Positions 53,059 through 61,864 are shown, counted from the first letter of the stretch. The stretch: 62,337 nucleotides of DNA from JAVBKX01 sp031553835 (GCA_031553835.1 JAVBKX010000033.1:1-62337); one strand, 5' to 3'. Notes: a model not told the origin generated them from the letters alone. Numbers and translations: made by a program.

Positions 53059-54759
53059 TTGGCTGCTGATTCAAAAAAAATTGTTATCTACCAGGTATTG
53101 CCCCGTCTTTTCGGAAACGAAAATGGCAATAACACGCCACATGGATCAATCAGGGAGAATGGTTGTGGGAAACTTTCCGCTTTTTCTGAAAAAGCATTGG
53201 CGGAAATTCATAACATGGGGTTTACTCACATTTGGTACACCGGATTAATTGAGCACGCTACTCAAACTGATTATACTGCGTATGGTATCAGGAAAGATCA
53301 TGCTGCAATTGTAAAAGGGAAAGCGGGTTCTCCTTATGCGATTAAAGATTATTACGATATTGATCCTGATTTAGCTGATGATGTTAGATTACGCATGATG
53401 GAATTTGAACAGTTGGTGGACCGTACCCACGCGTCGGGATTAAAACTGATTCTCGATTTTGTTCCTAATCATGTAGCCCGGGAGTATTATTCAGACTCAA
53501 AGCCTGAAACAGTATTGAACTTTGGGGAGAAAGATAACGTTCGTACCACGTATGATGTCAATAATAACTTCTATTATATTCCCGGTCAGGAATTTTCTCC
53601 TCAATTTTCGTTAGGAGAAGAAGAAGATAAATACATTGAATTTCCGGCAAAAGCTACAGGCAATGATCGTTTTGATGCCAGTCCCACTTGGTCCGATTGG
53701 TACGAAACCGTAAAGTTAAATTATGGAATTGATTTTCTTAACGGCGGCATTTGCCATTTCAATCCCATACCGGATACTTGGAGTAAAATGCTCGAAATTT
53801 TGCTTTTCTGGGCGTCAAAAAAAGTCGATGCCTTCCGGTGTGATATGGCAGAAATGGTGCCTGTTGAATTTTGGTCGTGGGTAATACCTCAGGTCAAGAA
53901 GCAATATCCGGAAGTTCTTTTTATTGCAGAAGTATATAATCCCCAGCAATACCGGAATTATTTGTGGAATGGAAAATTCGATTATCTGTATGATAAAGTC
54001 GGGTTGTATGATACCTTGCGCAATATCATTTGCGGAAGACAACCGGCTGCAGCCATTACCGGTTGTTGGCAGGCTGTAGAAGGCATTCAACATAATATGC
54101 TGAATTTTTTGGAAAATCATGATGAACAGCGCATCGCTTCGGATTTTTTTGCCAAAGATCCCCGGAAAGCGCTCCCGGGAATGATTGTAACCGCTACAAT
54201 GAATATCAATCCCGTTATGATTTACTTCGGACAGGAGTTGGGAGAAACAGGGATGGAGGCGGAAGGTTTCAGCGGGAAGGATGGCCGTACTACTATTTTT
54301 GATTATTGGACAATATCCTCTATTGCACAATGGCGAAACAAGGGAAAATTTGATGGGAAAAAATTAACCTCAGAACAACAATATCTACGGACTTTCTATG
54401 TATCTTTGCTCCGTCTGTGCAATACGGACAAATGCATCCGGGAAGGACTGTTTTACGACCTGATGTATGTTAATTATGATAATCCGTTGTTTAACAACGA
54501 AAAACAATATGCATATATCCGGCAACACGAAAAAGAATTGTTACTTGTGGTTGTCAATTTTGATGCTAACGATGTAAATACATCTGTTTTTATTCCGTCG
54601 CATGTGTTTGAATACACGCAAATTGATCCCAAACGATTACAAGCCGGCAAAGAATTACTCACCGGCGAGAAAGTTGCCGCAAAACCGGATGCAGATGAAT
54701 TGTATCATCTTGAATTAAAGTCTCATAGCGGGAAGCTCATTAAGTTTAAATTGAAATAA
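53059..54759 (+). CDS. GH13 alpha-amylase-family enzyme
   Basis: 566 residues with a TTG start at 53059; no closer ATG fits. No signal peptide, so probably cytoplasmic. GH13 regions: LILDFVPNHV (I), VDAFRCDM with nucleophile D262 (II), LFIAEVYN with E291 (III), FLENHDEQR with D355 (IV). It acts on alpha-glucans, probably maltodextrins or glycogen-derived oligosaccharides; the specificity cannot be fixed. It sits 24 nt after ftsH and 44 nt before the PRPP synthetase, likely in one transcript. Confidence 0.88.
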   Translation: MAADSKKIVIYQVLPRLFGNENGNNTPHGSIRENGCGKLSAFSEKALAEIHNMGFTHIWYTGLIEHATQTDYTAYGIRKDHAAIVKGKAGSPYAIKDYYDIDPDLADDVRLRMMEFEQLVDRTHASGLKLILDFVPNHVAREYYSDSKPETVLNFGEKDNVRTTYDVNNNFYYIPGQEFSPQFSLGEEEDKYIEFPAKATGNDRFDASPTWSDWYETVKLNYGIDFLNGGICHFNPIPDTWSKMLEILLFWASKKVDAFRCDMAEMVPVEFWSWVIPQVKKQYPEVLFIAEVYNPQQYRNYLWNGKFDYLYDKVGLYDTLRNIICGRQPAAAITGCWQAVEGIQHNMLNFLENHDEQRIASDFFAKDPRKALPGMIVTATMNINPVMIYFGQELGETGMEAEGFSGKDGRTTIFDYWTISSIAQWRNKGKFDGKKLTSEQQYLRTFYVSLLRLCNTDKCIREGLFYDLMYVNYDNPLFNNEKQYAYIRQHEKELLLVVVNFDANDVNTSVFIPSHVFEYTQIDPKRLQAGKELLTGEKVAAKPDADELYHLELKSHSGKLIKFKLK

Positions 54760-54803
54760 TTGATTTAAAAATCAACATTTAGAATATAGAACGAAGATAT
54801 ATT

Positions 54804-55742
54804 ATGCAACCAAGAATTCCATTCAAAGTTTTTTCAGGTACCAACAGTCGTTATTTAGCAGAAAAAATTAGTAAAAGTTTAGATTGCGAATTGGGAAAAA
54901 TGAGTATCCAGTACTTCGCAGATGGTGAATTTGCCGTTTCTTACGAAGAATCTATCCGGGGGTGCGATGTCTTTTTGGTGCAATCCACTTTCCCTAATTC
55001 CGACAATTTAATGGAATTATTGTTGATGATAGATGCAGCCAAGCGGGCGTCGGCGCATTCCATCGTTGCGGTTATCCCTTATTTTGGCTGGGCGCGTCAG
55101 GATAGGAAAGACAGACCCCGTGTTTCCATTGGAGCCAAGCTAATAGCCGATATGTTGAGTATGGCGGGCATCGACCGGCTGATAACGATGGATTTACATG
55201 CTGATCAGATACAAGGTTTTTTTAATGTGCCGGTTGACCACTTGTATGCATCCTCTGTTTTTGCAGAAGAATTGAAAGCATTGAATTTGCCTAATTTAGT
55301 TATTGCTACTCCTGATGTCGGCGGAACCAAACGAGCCAGCGCTTATGCCAAATATTTGAATGTACCGATGGTTATTTGCTATAAAATGAGGAAAAAAGCC
55401 AATGAAGTAGCAGAAATGAAGATTATCGGAGACATACAAGGAATGGATGTATTGTTGGTAGATGACATTGTGGATACGGCAGGAACGATTACTAAAGCTG
55501 CTGATTTGATGAAGGCCGAAGGTGCCAGTTCCGTGCGTGCAATAGCCTCCCATGCTGTGATGTCGGATCCTGCTTCAACAAGGGTAAACGATTCTTCTTT
55601 AACTGAAATTATTTTTACAGACAGCATCCCTTATTCTAAAAAAAGCGAAAAAGTAAAAATAGTATCTGTTGCCGACATGTTTGCAGATGCTATTCGCCGG
55701 GTTTGTAACGATGAATCCATTAGTTCACTCTATCTTATTTGA
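54804..55742 (+). CDS. prs: Ribose-phosphate pyrophosphokinase
   Basis: 312 residues. FSGTNSRYLAEKI, YFGWARQDRKDRPR (ATP-binding flexible loop region), TMDLHADQIQGFF (metal/ribose-5-phosphate site), TPDVGGTKRA and the PRPP signature VLLVDDIVDTAGTITKAA are all present. It makes PRPP from ribose-5-phosphate and ATP for nucleotide, His and Trp synthesis. Follows the GH13 gene by 44 nt, which is probably incidental. Confidence 0.96.
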   Translation: MQPRIPFKVFSGTNSRYLAEKISKSLDCELGKMSIQYFADGEFAVSYEESIRGCDVFLVQSTFPNSDNLMELLLMIDAAKRASAHSIVAVIPYFGWARQDRKDRPRVSIGAKLIADMLSMAGIDRLITMDLHADQIQGFFNVPVDHLYASSVFAEELKALNLPNLVIATPDVGGTKRASAYAKYLNVPMVICYKMRKKANEVAEMKIIGDIQGMDVLLVDDIVDTAGTITKAADLMKAEGASSVRAIASHAVMSDPASTRVNDSSLTEIIFTDSIPYSKKSEKVKIVSVADMFADAIRRVCNDESISSLYLI

Positions 55743-55855
55743 AGGAAATAATATTTGTTAGTATCCTAACTGTTCGTTGTTTTTTAGACTAAAAACCTTA
55801 CCTTGCTTTACCAACAAATAATAATTGCTGACATACTGTTGTCATTGGTATGATG

Positions 55856-55863
55856 TATATTTG
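55856..55863 (+). promoter_or_regulatory. -7 box (TATATTTG) of the VOC/WYL/GyrI group
   Basis: Exact TAnnTTTG match 29 nt before the ATG at 55893. Confidence 0.55.
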
Positions 55864-55892
55864 CATTGTTAAACAATAAAATATCAGACAAC

Positions 55893-56315
55893 ATGAAACT
55901 TACATCTTATCTCGTTTTTAACGGGCAGGCCGAAGAAGCTGCCAACTTTTATGCCCATGTATTAGGAGGAAAAATCGGAGACCTCTATCGCTACGATTCC
56001 ATGCCCCCAATTCCGGAAATGACAATTCCAGAAGAGTGCAAGCAAATGATTTTGCATTGTTGCATCGCATTTCCCGGAGGATCGATGGCCGTCGCCGATT
56101 CTTTGCCGCATGATCAGCGCGACTTTGGCAACAAGGGACACATGCTGACGCTTGTTTGTGATTCCATCGCTCATACCGAAGAAGTTTATGCAAAACTGAT
56201 TGAAGGTGCACAAAAAATAGAGTGTACACTTGCCGAAGCTTTTTTTGCCAAGCGCTATGCCGAAGTGATTGACCGTTATGGCGTACTTTGGGCGGTAATG
56301 TGTGAAGAAGCATAA
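55893..56315 (+). CDS. PhnB-like VOC-superfamily protein
   Basis: 140 residues from the ATG at 55893; a TTG 27 nt upstream lies too near the promoter. The sequence LVFNGQAEEAANFYAHVLGG at the start and YAEVIDRYGVLWAVM at the end are the two halves of the PhnB/3-demethylubiquinone-methyltransferase-like fold, without the ligands of metal-dependent glyoxalases. It probably binds or breaks down a small molecule. It leads a three-gene group with a WYL regulator and a GyrI-like protein, all within 9 nt of one another or overlapping. Confidence 0.85.
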   Translation: MKLTSYLVFNGQAEEAANFYAHVLGGKIGDLYRYDSMPPIPEMTIPEECKQMILHCCIAFPGGSMAVADSLPHDQRDFGNKGHMLTLVCDSIAHTEEVYAKLIEGAQKIECTLAEAFFAKRYAEVIDRYGVLWAVMCEEA

Positions 56316-56324
56316 TCTGCCGTC

Positions 56325-57257
56325 ATGAACCGGCTCGACCGCATATCGGCAATCCTGGTACAATTACAGTCACGACCGGTTGTTAAAGCATCCGAGATGG
56401 CTGAACGTTTCGAAGTCAGTTTACGCACCATTTACCGGGATATGCGTACCCTGTCGGAAACGGGAGTCCCGATATGCGGCGATTCAGGCATAGGCTACTC
56501 CTTGATTGAGGGTTATCGTTTACCTTCACTCATGTTTACAAAGGAAGAAGCCATGGCTTTTCTTACTGCCGAAAAGATGATTGAGCAACTCACTGATACC
56601 CGGAACAGCAATTACTTCCGTCAAGGTATGGATAAAATCCGTGCTGCATTGCGAACTGTCGATAAGAATTATATTCACGAAATGGGTGATGCCATTGCAG
56701 TATATAAAAGCCGGCATGCACGGGAAAGTTTACCCAATTTATTGCAGACAATACTGAGTAGCATAAACGATAAATTGATTATTGAAATTAATTATACCAA
56801 TGCCGGCGAAAATAAGAGTAAGAGATCGTTAGAAGCGGTTGGTATTACCTATTCATATCCTCATTGGTATCTATCGGCCTGGTGCCATTTGCGGGAAGAA
56901 TACCGGATGTTCAGGCTCGACCGCATTGGCAACATAGAGACAAGCACTGAAAAACATACCAAAGCGCATCCTCCATTGGAATCACTTCTTGCTGAGACGA
57001 ATGATACTCAATGCCTTACAGAAGTCGTCCTACATACAAGCAAAGAGGTTACTCGATACAATGCCGACAGATGTTATTTTATGGGACTGGCGGGAGAAAA
57101 AGAACTCGCCAACGGACAAATAGAACAAACCTATAGGACTTATTCACTTGACCTGCTGGCAAGGTGGGTGTTGGCAAATGCCGATACGACCACAGTGATC
57201 AGTCCTGTTGAAATCAAAGATATTATAAAACAAATCATTAAAAAAATAGACTTATGA
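56325..57257 (+). CDS. YafY-family WYL-domain transcriptional regulator
   Basis: 310 residues. N-terminal winged helix of the DeoR/HTH_11 type (VVKASEMAERFEVSLRTIYR), then a WYL domain with PHWYLSAWCHLREEYRMFRLD and a C-terminal dimer part (LARWVLANADTTTV). WYL proteins bind nucleic acid or small ligands and often govern stress or defence genes. The stop overlaps the GyrI-like gene by 4 nt, so ligand binding may be shared with that protein. Confidence 0.9.
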   Translation: MNRLDRISAILVQLQSRPVVKASEMAERFEVSLRTIYRDMRTLSETGVPICGDSGIGYSLIEGYRLPSLMFTKEEAMAFLTAEKMIEQLTDTRNSNYFRQGMDKIRAALRTVDKNYIHEMGDAIAVYKSRHARESLPNLLQTILSSINDKLIIEINYTNAGENKSKRSLEAVGITYSYPHWYLSAWCHLREEYRMFRLDRIGNIETSTEKHTKAHPPLESLLAETNDTQCLTEVVLHTSKEVTRYNADRCYFMGLAGEKELANGQIEQTYRTYSLDLLARWVLANADTTTVISPVEIKDIIKQIIKKIDL

Positions 57258-57727
57258 AAATTAACAGTACAGAGATTAAAAATCTTGAACCGATTAAAAC
57301 GATTGCCATTTCACACATCGGTGACTATTCAGGTATTGCAAATGCATTTGAGAAACTTACAGCGTGGGCAGGCGCTAACAACTTATGGGCTACTGCCCCC
57401 AGAATGGCAGGTGTTTATCATGACGATCCGATGAGTACCCCGGTTGAAAAATTACGCTCGGAAGCCTGTCTGGAAAATATTTCCGGAATTGAACCCGGCG
57501 AAGGCATGCAACGCTATACGATCAGCGGAGGCAAGTATTTTGTGATGCAGGTAGAAGTAACCATGTCTGAATATACTGAAGCATGGTTAAAAGCAGATGC
57601 CGCTTTTAAAGAAAAAGGGTATGAATATGACTTACGGGATCATTATGAGCTGTATGTGAGTTGTGCCGGCGATATTCAGGACGAGAATGCTCCCTGGATA
57701 GTAGAGATATGTATTCCTGTAAAATAA
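57254..57727 (+). CDS. GyrI-like small-molecule-binding protein
   Basis: 157 residues of the GyrI/BmrR effector-binding fold: KTIAISHIGDYSGIANAFEKL at the start, RMAGVYHDDP and SGGKYFVMQVEVTMSEYTEAW in the middle, and DHYELYVSCAGD at the end. Stand-alone members bind drugs or hydrophobic toxins, and E. coli SbmC protects gyrase from microcin B17. It overlaps the WYL regulator start-to-stop. Confidence 0.88.
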   Translation: MKINSTEIKNLEPIKTIAISHIGDYSGIANAFEKLTAWAGANNLWATAPRMAGVYHDDPMSTPVEKLRSEACLENISGIEPGEGMQRYTISGGKYFVMQVEVTMSEYTEAWLKADAAFKEKGYEYDLRDHYELYVSCAGDIQDENAPWIVEICIPVK

Positions 57728-57755
57728 TAAGCTGAGAGACCGTTGGTCGATTACT

Positions 57756-57775
57756 CCCCCGGCTGCCACCGGGGG
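57756..57775. terminator. GC-rich hairpin between convergent genes
   Basis: CCCCCGG (57756-57762) pairs with CCGGGGG (57769-57775), loop CTGCCA. It separates the GyrI-like gene from the RNA-repair island on the opposite strand; a small GACCGTTGGTC hairpin lies at 57738-57748. Confidence 0.65.
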
Positions 57776-57784
57776 GTATGAAAA

Positions 57785-58888
57785 TCATATTTCATAGTCA
57801 ACTTCATGCGCTTCCCAAAGCTGAGGCACTTCCAATTTGCTTAGCATTTTTTCCAATGCTGCATGAGGAATCGGGAATTCCCGGTTTTTGTTTTGTTCTA
57901 ACCACGTTCTATAGTTTTTTTCTATATACACAATTTTCACTTCAGCATGGTATGTGACAAACAAGTCTATCAGTTGTTGCCGCATTTGACGAGTGATATT
58001 GGTAGCATTCCAAATGAAATTTTCTCCCTTTCGTAAATATTCACGTGCTTGCTCTTTCGCCTGTTGCACCACCCAACCGGTTGCAGAACTATCCAACGGA
58101 CTTAATTTGTGTTTCCGGCGAATATCATCCAAACTGATGACCGGCAAATCCCGATTTTGTTTTTGAATGTAAAAATCCTTACCCATTCCCGGCAGAGCGG
58201 AAAGTAATAATACTTTACTTTTGAAATTATCGTGAGGGACATAATCTGCATAAGCATTTTCCGTGTTGAAATAATGGAATCTGGCATGATTGGTCGCAAA
58301 TTCACGTGGTTTGTCCCGGCAATTTTGCTCCCGGCAAAATAGTTCAAAAAAATCTATTTGTTCCAATAATTTTTCTTTGTCGTCACAAATCCGGCCTTTT
58401 ACATCTGCTTCCGAAAGCATTTTAAGCAATCGCATATCGACCCGTAACGAAGCTTCAAAGAGTTTTTTCTGTAAATCAGGGCGTTCTGTCAACCAAACCG
58501 GAAGTCCGTGATAACGAACTAACGCCGCTATTTGTTCACGGATTTCGAAAGGTGCGGGAATTTCTTTGAAAAGCAATTCTCTTACAATATATTCTCCTTT
58601 TCGTGCATGATATGGCGAAACGAGTTTACCTTCTTCCATTTTTGTCGTAATACATTTCCCTATATCATGCAACAACGCTGCAGTCCACAATATTTCCTTA
58701 TCTTGTTCTTCAAGCGATTGAAAACCATCCAATTGTTCCAATTCTTTCAGGACAAGATGAGTATGTTCGGCAACATTTCCTTCTCCATGATAAAAAGGAT
58801 TCTGTTCCGTTTGTTGCATATCGGCTATCCAATCGAATTTATCGACGAGATATTGCCAGTCTTTATTTTCTGTTAGTTTCCAAAACAT
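57785..58888 (-). CDS. HD phosphohydrolase fused to P-loop polynucleotide-kinase-like domain
   Basis: 367 residues from the ATG at 58888; a longer frame upstream only translates the repeat array. Residues 35-200 form an HD domain (EHTHLVLKELEQ, LLHDIGK with H74/D75, and VRYHGLP). Residues 225-367 form a kinase of the AAA_33/Pnk type with LLLSALPGMGKD (P-loop; Asp where Ser/Thr is usual), the acid pair in VISLDDIRR, and FIWNATNITRQMR. The two activities would remove a 3' phosphate or 2',3'-cyclic phosphate and add a 5' phosphate. A similar HD/kinase protein is linked to the RNA ligase DRB0094 of Deinococcus. It is the last gene of the RNA-repair island. Confidence 0.82.
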   Translation of the reverse strand: MFWKLTENKDWQYLVDKFDWIADMQQTEQNPFYHGEGNVAEHTHLVLKELEQLDGFQSLEEQDKEILWTAALLHDIGKCITTKMEEGKLVSPYHARKGEYIVRELLFKEIPAPFEIREQIAALVRYHGLPVWLTERPDLQKKLFEASLRVDMRLLKMLSEADVKGRICDDKEKLLEQIDFFELFCREQNCRDKPREFATNHARFHYFNTENAYADYVPHDNFKSKVLLLSALPGMGKDFYIQKQNRDLPVISLDDIRRKHKLSPLDSSATGWVVQQAKEQAREYLRKGENFIWNATNITRQMRQQLIDLFVTYHAEVKIVYIEKNYRTWLEQNKNREFPIPHAALEKMLSKLEVPQLWEAHEVDYEI

Positions 58889-58896
58889 AATTTTTA

Positions 58897-58979
58897 GTTG
58901 ACGAGTAAACGAGTTGACAAGTAAACAGGTTCTTTGAAATTTTATTTCGTTAACTTGTCTACTCGTCAACATATCTACT
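58897..58979. repeat. Inverted array of 8-nt units
   Basis: Four 8-mers (GTTGACGA, GTAAACGA, GTTGACAA, GTAAACAG) at 58897-58928 face four complementary 8-mers at 58948-58979; 58897-58907 pairs exactly with 58960-58970. It fills the gap between the RNA ligase and HD-kinase genes. Confidence 0.8.
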
Positions 58980-58982
58980 AAA

Positions 58983-59669
58983 TTAATATTCCCAAACCAA
59001 TTTGGCGCGTATCCAATTCCGTATCCAGTGTTCTCCGGTTTTGACGTGTCCTTTTCGTACATATTTGAATACATTGCGGGCAAAATCATCCACTTTGTAT
59101 TCTTCTATATTTCGGCTGACAACACCTTCTCGGGAACATGCTAATTCGGTTACCGTATCAAACGATGCAAAGATACTTGGTTCTTCCGCCCAAGTGATAA
59201 TTTGCTTTTTAAACAAATCTTCTTTCAAGTCATTGACAGATTCTTTTCCCAATTCCGGTACAGTCGGTAAATCAAAAAGTGAAGCATAAAATTTTACTTC
59301 TTCCCAAGATAACCATTTATCTTTACACCGAACGGCAAAAACAAAGAAATATTCTTCCAATCGTTCATACCTGATGGAATGGACGGCAAAAAGGTTTTCT
59401 CCGAATATTTCAATGTTTCCCAAATCATTTTTAATCAGATTCCAGCGATTCCTGATTTCCTGTGTCCACGGAGATTCTGTCGGCGCCGCATGTGAACGTG
59501 CGAATACACCTGTAGTGCTCAAACAGTTATTTTCTCCATCTAATTTTTCTGTGTGAACCAATTGTTCTATTTGCTGTATGTCCTGCCAATATTCCCTGTT
59601 AATCCGGTCGTCGCTGGTGGTGCCGGGAGAAAAGGGAAAATGGTAGGTTCTTCCATATTTTTGTGACAT
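58983..59669 (-). CDS. ATP-dependent RNA ligase (Rnl type)
   Basis: 228 residues. Nucleotidyltransferase motif I is EKLDGENN with nucleophile K42; motif III IEIFGENLFAVHSIRY; motif IV EGVVSRN; and a Lys-rich motif V near VFKYVRKGHV. This set is of the Rnl2/DraRnl-like group. The enzyme joins 3'-OH and 5'-phosphate RNA ends through an AMP intermediate, the opposite chemistry to RtcB encoded in the same island. Arrays of short units lie on both sides, and HD-kinase and PrfH genes are the neighbours. Confidence 0.85.
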   Translation of the reverse strand: MSQKYGRTYHFPFSPGTTSDDRINREYWQDIQQIEQLVHTEKLDGENNCLSTTGVFARSHAAPTESPWTQEIRNRWNLIKNDLGNIEIFGENLFAVHSIRYERLEEYFFVFAVRCKDKWLSWEEVKFYASLFDLPTVPELGKESVNDLKEDLFKKQIITWAEEPSIFASFDTVTELACSREGVVSRNIEEYKVDDFARNVFKYVRKGHVKTGEHWIRNWIRAKLVWEY

Positions 59670-59679
59670 AACTAAATAA

Positions 59680-59721
59680 TTAAGAGTTAAAAGTTAAAAG
59701 TTAAAAGTTAAAAGTTAAGAA
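59680..59721. repeat. Six heptamers of TTAAAAG type
   Basis: TTAAGAG, four TTAAAAG copies and TTAAGAA in line at 59680-59721. No inverted arm is visible. It fills most of the gap between prfH and the RNA ligase. Confidence 0.85.
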
Positions 59722-59727
59722 TAGGTT

Positions 59728-60348
59728 TTACCTATCTAACACTGTTTTAATCATCCGAACCGGATTGCCTCGTTCCAATTCATTGTGATTCTGCCAGTTT
59801 TCTTGAGTAACCGCTAACAGGCGTTCCTGTTCGTAAGCAGCTAATTTGATTTTCAGTCGTTCGATTGCTGCTTTTTTATTCTGCAATTGCGAACGATTTT
59901 CCGAAGTCATTACACTAACTCCTGAAGGAATATGCGTTACCCGTACGGCAGATTCTGTTTTGTTAACATGCTGTCCTCCGGGACCGGAAGCTTTCAATGT
60001 TTGAAAACGCAAGTCATTTTCGTTCCAATCCATCTTTTCAAGTGTAGGCAGAACCTGAACGCCAACAAACCAGTTTTTCCTTTTGTGGAATTTCCGGTAA
60101 GGACTTTGGGCAATCCACAAAACAGTTCCTTCCCACGAATCGATAAAAGATTCCAGGTTTTCTCCGGCTAAAAACAAGATAGCTGATAACAGGGTGCGAT
60201 TGATCTCGCCTTCTTCCCGTTCCACAACTTCAGTGTAGATATTTTGCTGCTTTGCTTCTTTCAGCATCATTTCCAATACTTTAGAAACTACCCGGCAACA
60301 TTCTGCCGGGCCTCTTCCTGATGTGATTTGAATGTATATTTTCTCCAT
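59728..60348 (-). CDS. prfH: Release-factor homologue PrfH
   Basis: 206 residues. It has the RF domain-3 catalytic loop GPGGQHVNKTESAVRVTHIPSG with GGQ at 124-126, and SPYRKFHKRKNWFVGV which marks the PrfH subgroup. It lacks domain 1 of RF1/RF2 and any stop-codon motif. In bacteria with the RtcB-PrfH pair, PrfH releases peptide from ribosomes damaged in the decoding centre so that RtcB can repair the 16S RNA. The gene follows rtcB by 7 nt, so they act together. Confidence 0.93.
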   Translation of the reverse strand: MEKIYIQITSGRGPAECCRVVSKVLEMMLKEAKQQNIYTEVVEREEGEINRTLLSAILFLAGENLESFIDSWEGTVLWIAQSPYRKFHKRKNWFVGVQVLPTLEKMDWNENDLRFQTLKASGPGGQHVNKTESAVRVTHIPSGVSVMTSENRSQLQNKKAAIERLKIKLAAYEQERLLAVTQENWQNHNELERGNPVRMIKTVLDR

Positions 60349-60355
60349 ACGATTT

Positions 60356-61759
60356 TTATTCTTTATTCATTCTTACGATTTTAGGCATGAATTGTCCGTG
60401 AATATCAACCAATTTTTTTTGAAAATCCATGACCTTTTCGATATTTTTATAGGCTAAAGGCGCTTCTTCCACACTTCCGCCAATCAAAGAAACACCTGCT
60501 TCGGAAAGCATTTTCTTCAATGCCGATTGTGTGAAATTTTCTTTGGCTTTTTCGCGCGACATAGCCCTGCCTGCTCCATGAGATGCTGAATTCAATGATT
60601 CCGGATTTCCTTTTCCGCAAACCAGATAACCCGGCGTTGTCATACTTCCGGGAATAATACCCGGTTCGCCTGCATGTGCGGGAGTGGCTCCTTTGCGATG
60701 GATAATAGCCTCGCTACCATTCGGCAACATTTCTTTCCAAGCAAAATTATGGTGATTATCGATTGTCGTTACAATTTTCAATCCCAATGCTTTTGCCAGA
60801 TTGATATGTATCCGTTCGTGACAAGCTTTGGCAAACTCTCCTGCCAGGTTCATGCTTAACCAATATTCTTGTCCGGGGTCGGAATTCAAATCTAACCAGG
60901 CGAAATGTTGCGCTTCACGCGGAAGTTTGCAATATTCCCGCGCCAATTGGCTGTAATGTTTGGCAATCTCGGCGCCCAAACCTCTCGAACCGGAATGGGA
61001 AAGCAAGGCTAAGTAATTTCCTGCCGGAAGTCCGGTACAATTGTTTTCATATAAATTCAATTCTCCGAATTCAACAAAATGGTTTCCTCCGCCCGAAGTT
61101 CCTAATTGGCGAACGGCTTTTCCCTGCAATTTTTTCAATAATGGAGTAGTATTGAAGCGTTCATCATCCAGTATTTCGTGTTCCTGCTCAAAAGGCAAAC
61201 CACCTTCCATCCCGAAATGCGTATAGGTTTTCAACGCTTCTTTGACTTGATGTGCATAGCGTTGAACAAAAACAGATTTTTCTTCGAAAATGGATAAAGC
61301 CATCCGGCAACCGATATCCATACCAACAGCGTATGGAATCACAGCGTTCTCGACCGCCAATACCCCACCGATAGGAAGTCCGTAACCGGCATGAGCATCA
61401 GGCATCAAAGCGCCTTGAACAGAAATCGGTAGCCTCATGGCTAATTCCATTTGCTGTTTGGGAAGACTTTCGATGAATTTTCCTCCATACGTTTTAAAAT
61501 GCAAAGCCTGTTCCCTTAATTCGTGTACTTCGAATATTTTCTCTTTCTTTTGAGGACAAAAATGATGAGCCAATTTTGACCAGATTTCATCCTCCCAAAA
61601 TGATTGAGGCTCCCGCCGGACTGCCTCCAATGTTTGTATTACATTTTCTTTTGTATCGTGTTTACAATGTTTAGAAACTATATTTATAACTAAGCTGCGA
61701 GTTACATGATCAGTGTATCCCATGTGACTTAGCTCTTTAAGCTGTATTTTTAAGCCCAT
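60356..61759 (-). CDS. rtcB: RNA-splicing ligase RtcB
   Basis: 467 residues from the ATG at 61759; a longer open frame to 61921 only translates leader sequence. Motifs: PDAHAGYGLPIGGVLA, MDIGCRM with the metal-binding Cys, GTSGGGNHFVE, LLSHSGSRGLG, TIDNHHNFAWKE, HRKGATPAHAG and SHGAGRAMSR with the guanylylated His. It joins 2',3'-cyclic or 3'-phosphate ends to 5'-OH ends using GTP and Mn. With PrfH it forms the RtcB2-PrfH repair pair. About 80 residues at the N terminus precede the catalytic start, making it longer than E. coli RtcB. Confidence 0.94.
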   Translation of the reverse strand: MGLKIQLKELSHMGYTDHVTRSLVINIVSKHCKHDTKENVIQTLEAVRREPQSFWEDEIWSKLAHHFCPQKKEKIFEVHELREQALHFKTYGGKFIESLPKQQMELAMRLPISVQGALMPDAHAGYGLPIGGVLAVENAVIPYAVGMDIGCRMALSIFEEKSVFVQRYAHQVKEALKTYTHFGMEGGLPFEQEHEILDDERFNTTPLLKKLQGKAVRQLGTSGGGNHFVEFGELNLYENNCTGLPAGNYLALLSHSGSRGLGAEIAKHYSQLAREYCKLPREAQHFAWLDLNSDPGQEYWLSMNLAGEFAKACHERIHINLAKALGLKIVTTIDNHHNFAWKEMLPNGSEAIIHRKGATPAHAGEPGIIPGSMTTPGYLVCGKGNPESLNSASHGAGRAMSREKAKENFTQSALKKMLSEAGVSLIGGSVEEAPLAYKNIEKVMDFQKKLVDIHGQFMPKIVRMNKE

Positions 61760-61771
61760 GACGATTTGTTT

Positions 61772-61864
61772 ATGGCACACGGATGACACGGATTGGTTTG
61801 ATTTACTCAGATAAATATTAAAATCAGCAATAATCCGCTCAATCAGCGTTACCTGCGTGCTATT
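61772..61864. repeat. Degenerate short-unit inverted array in the rtcB leader
   Basis: ACACGGATG/ACACGGATT 9-mers at 61776-61794 are opposed, imperfectly, by AATCAGCGTTACCTGCGTGC at 61841-61860. Part of the gene-free stretch 61760-62169. Confidence 0.45.

Noticed and set aside
58889..59089. N-terminal extension of the HD/kinase protein
   Set aside because: The added residues come from the 8-nt-unit array and from the antisense end of the ligase gene; the ATG at 58888 gives the natural domain start.
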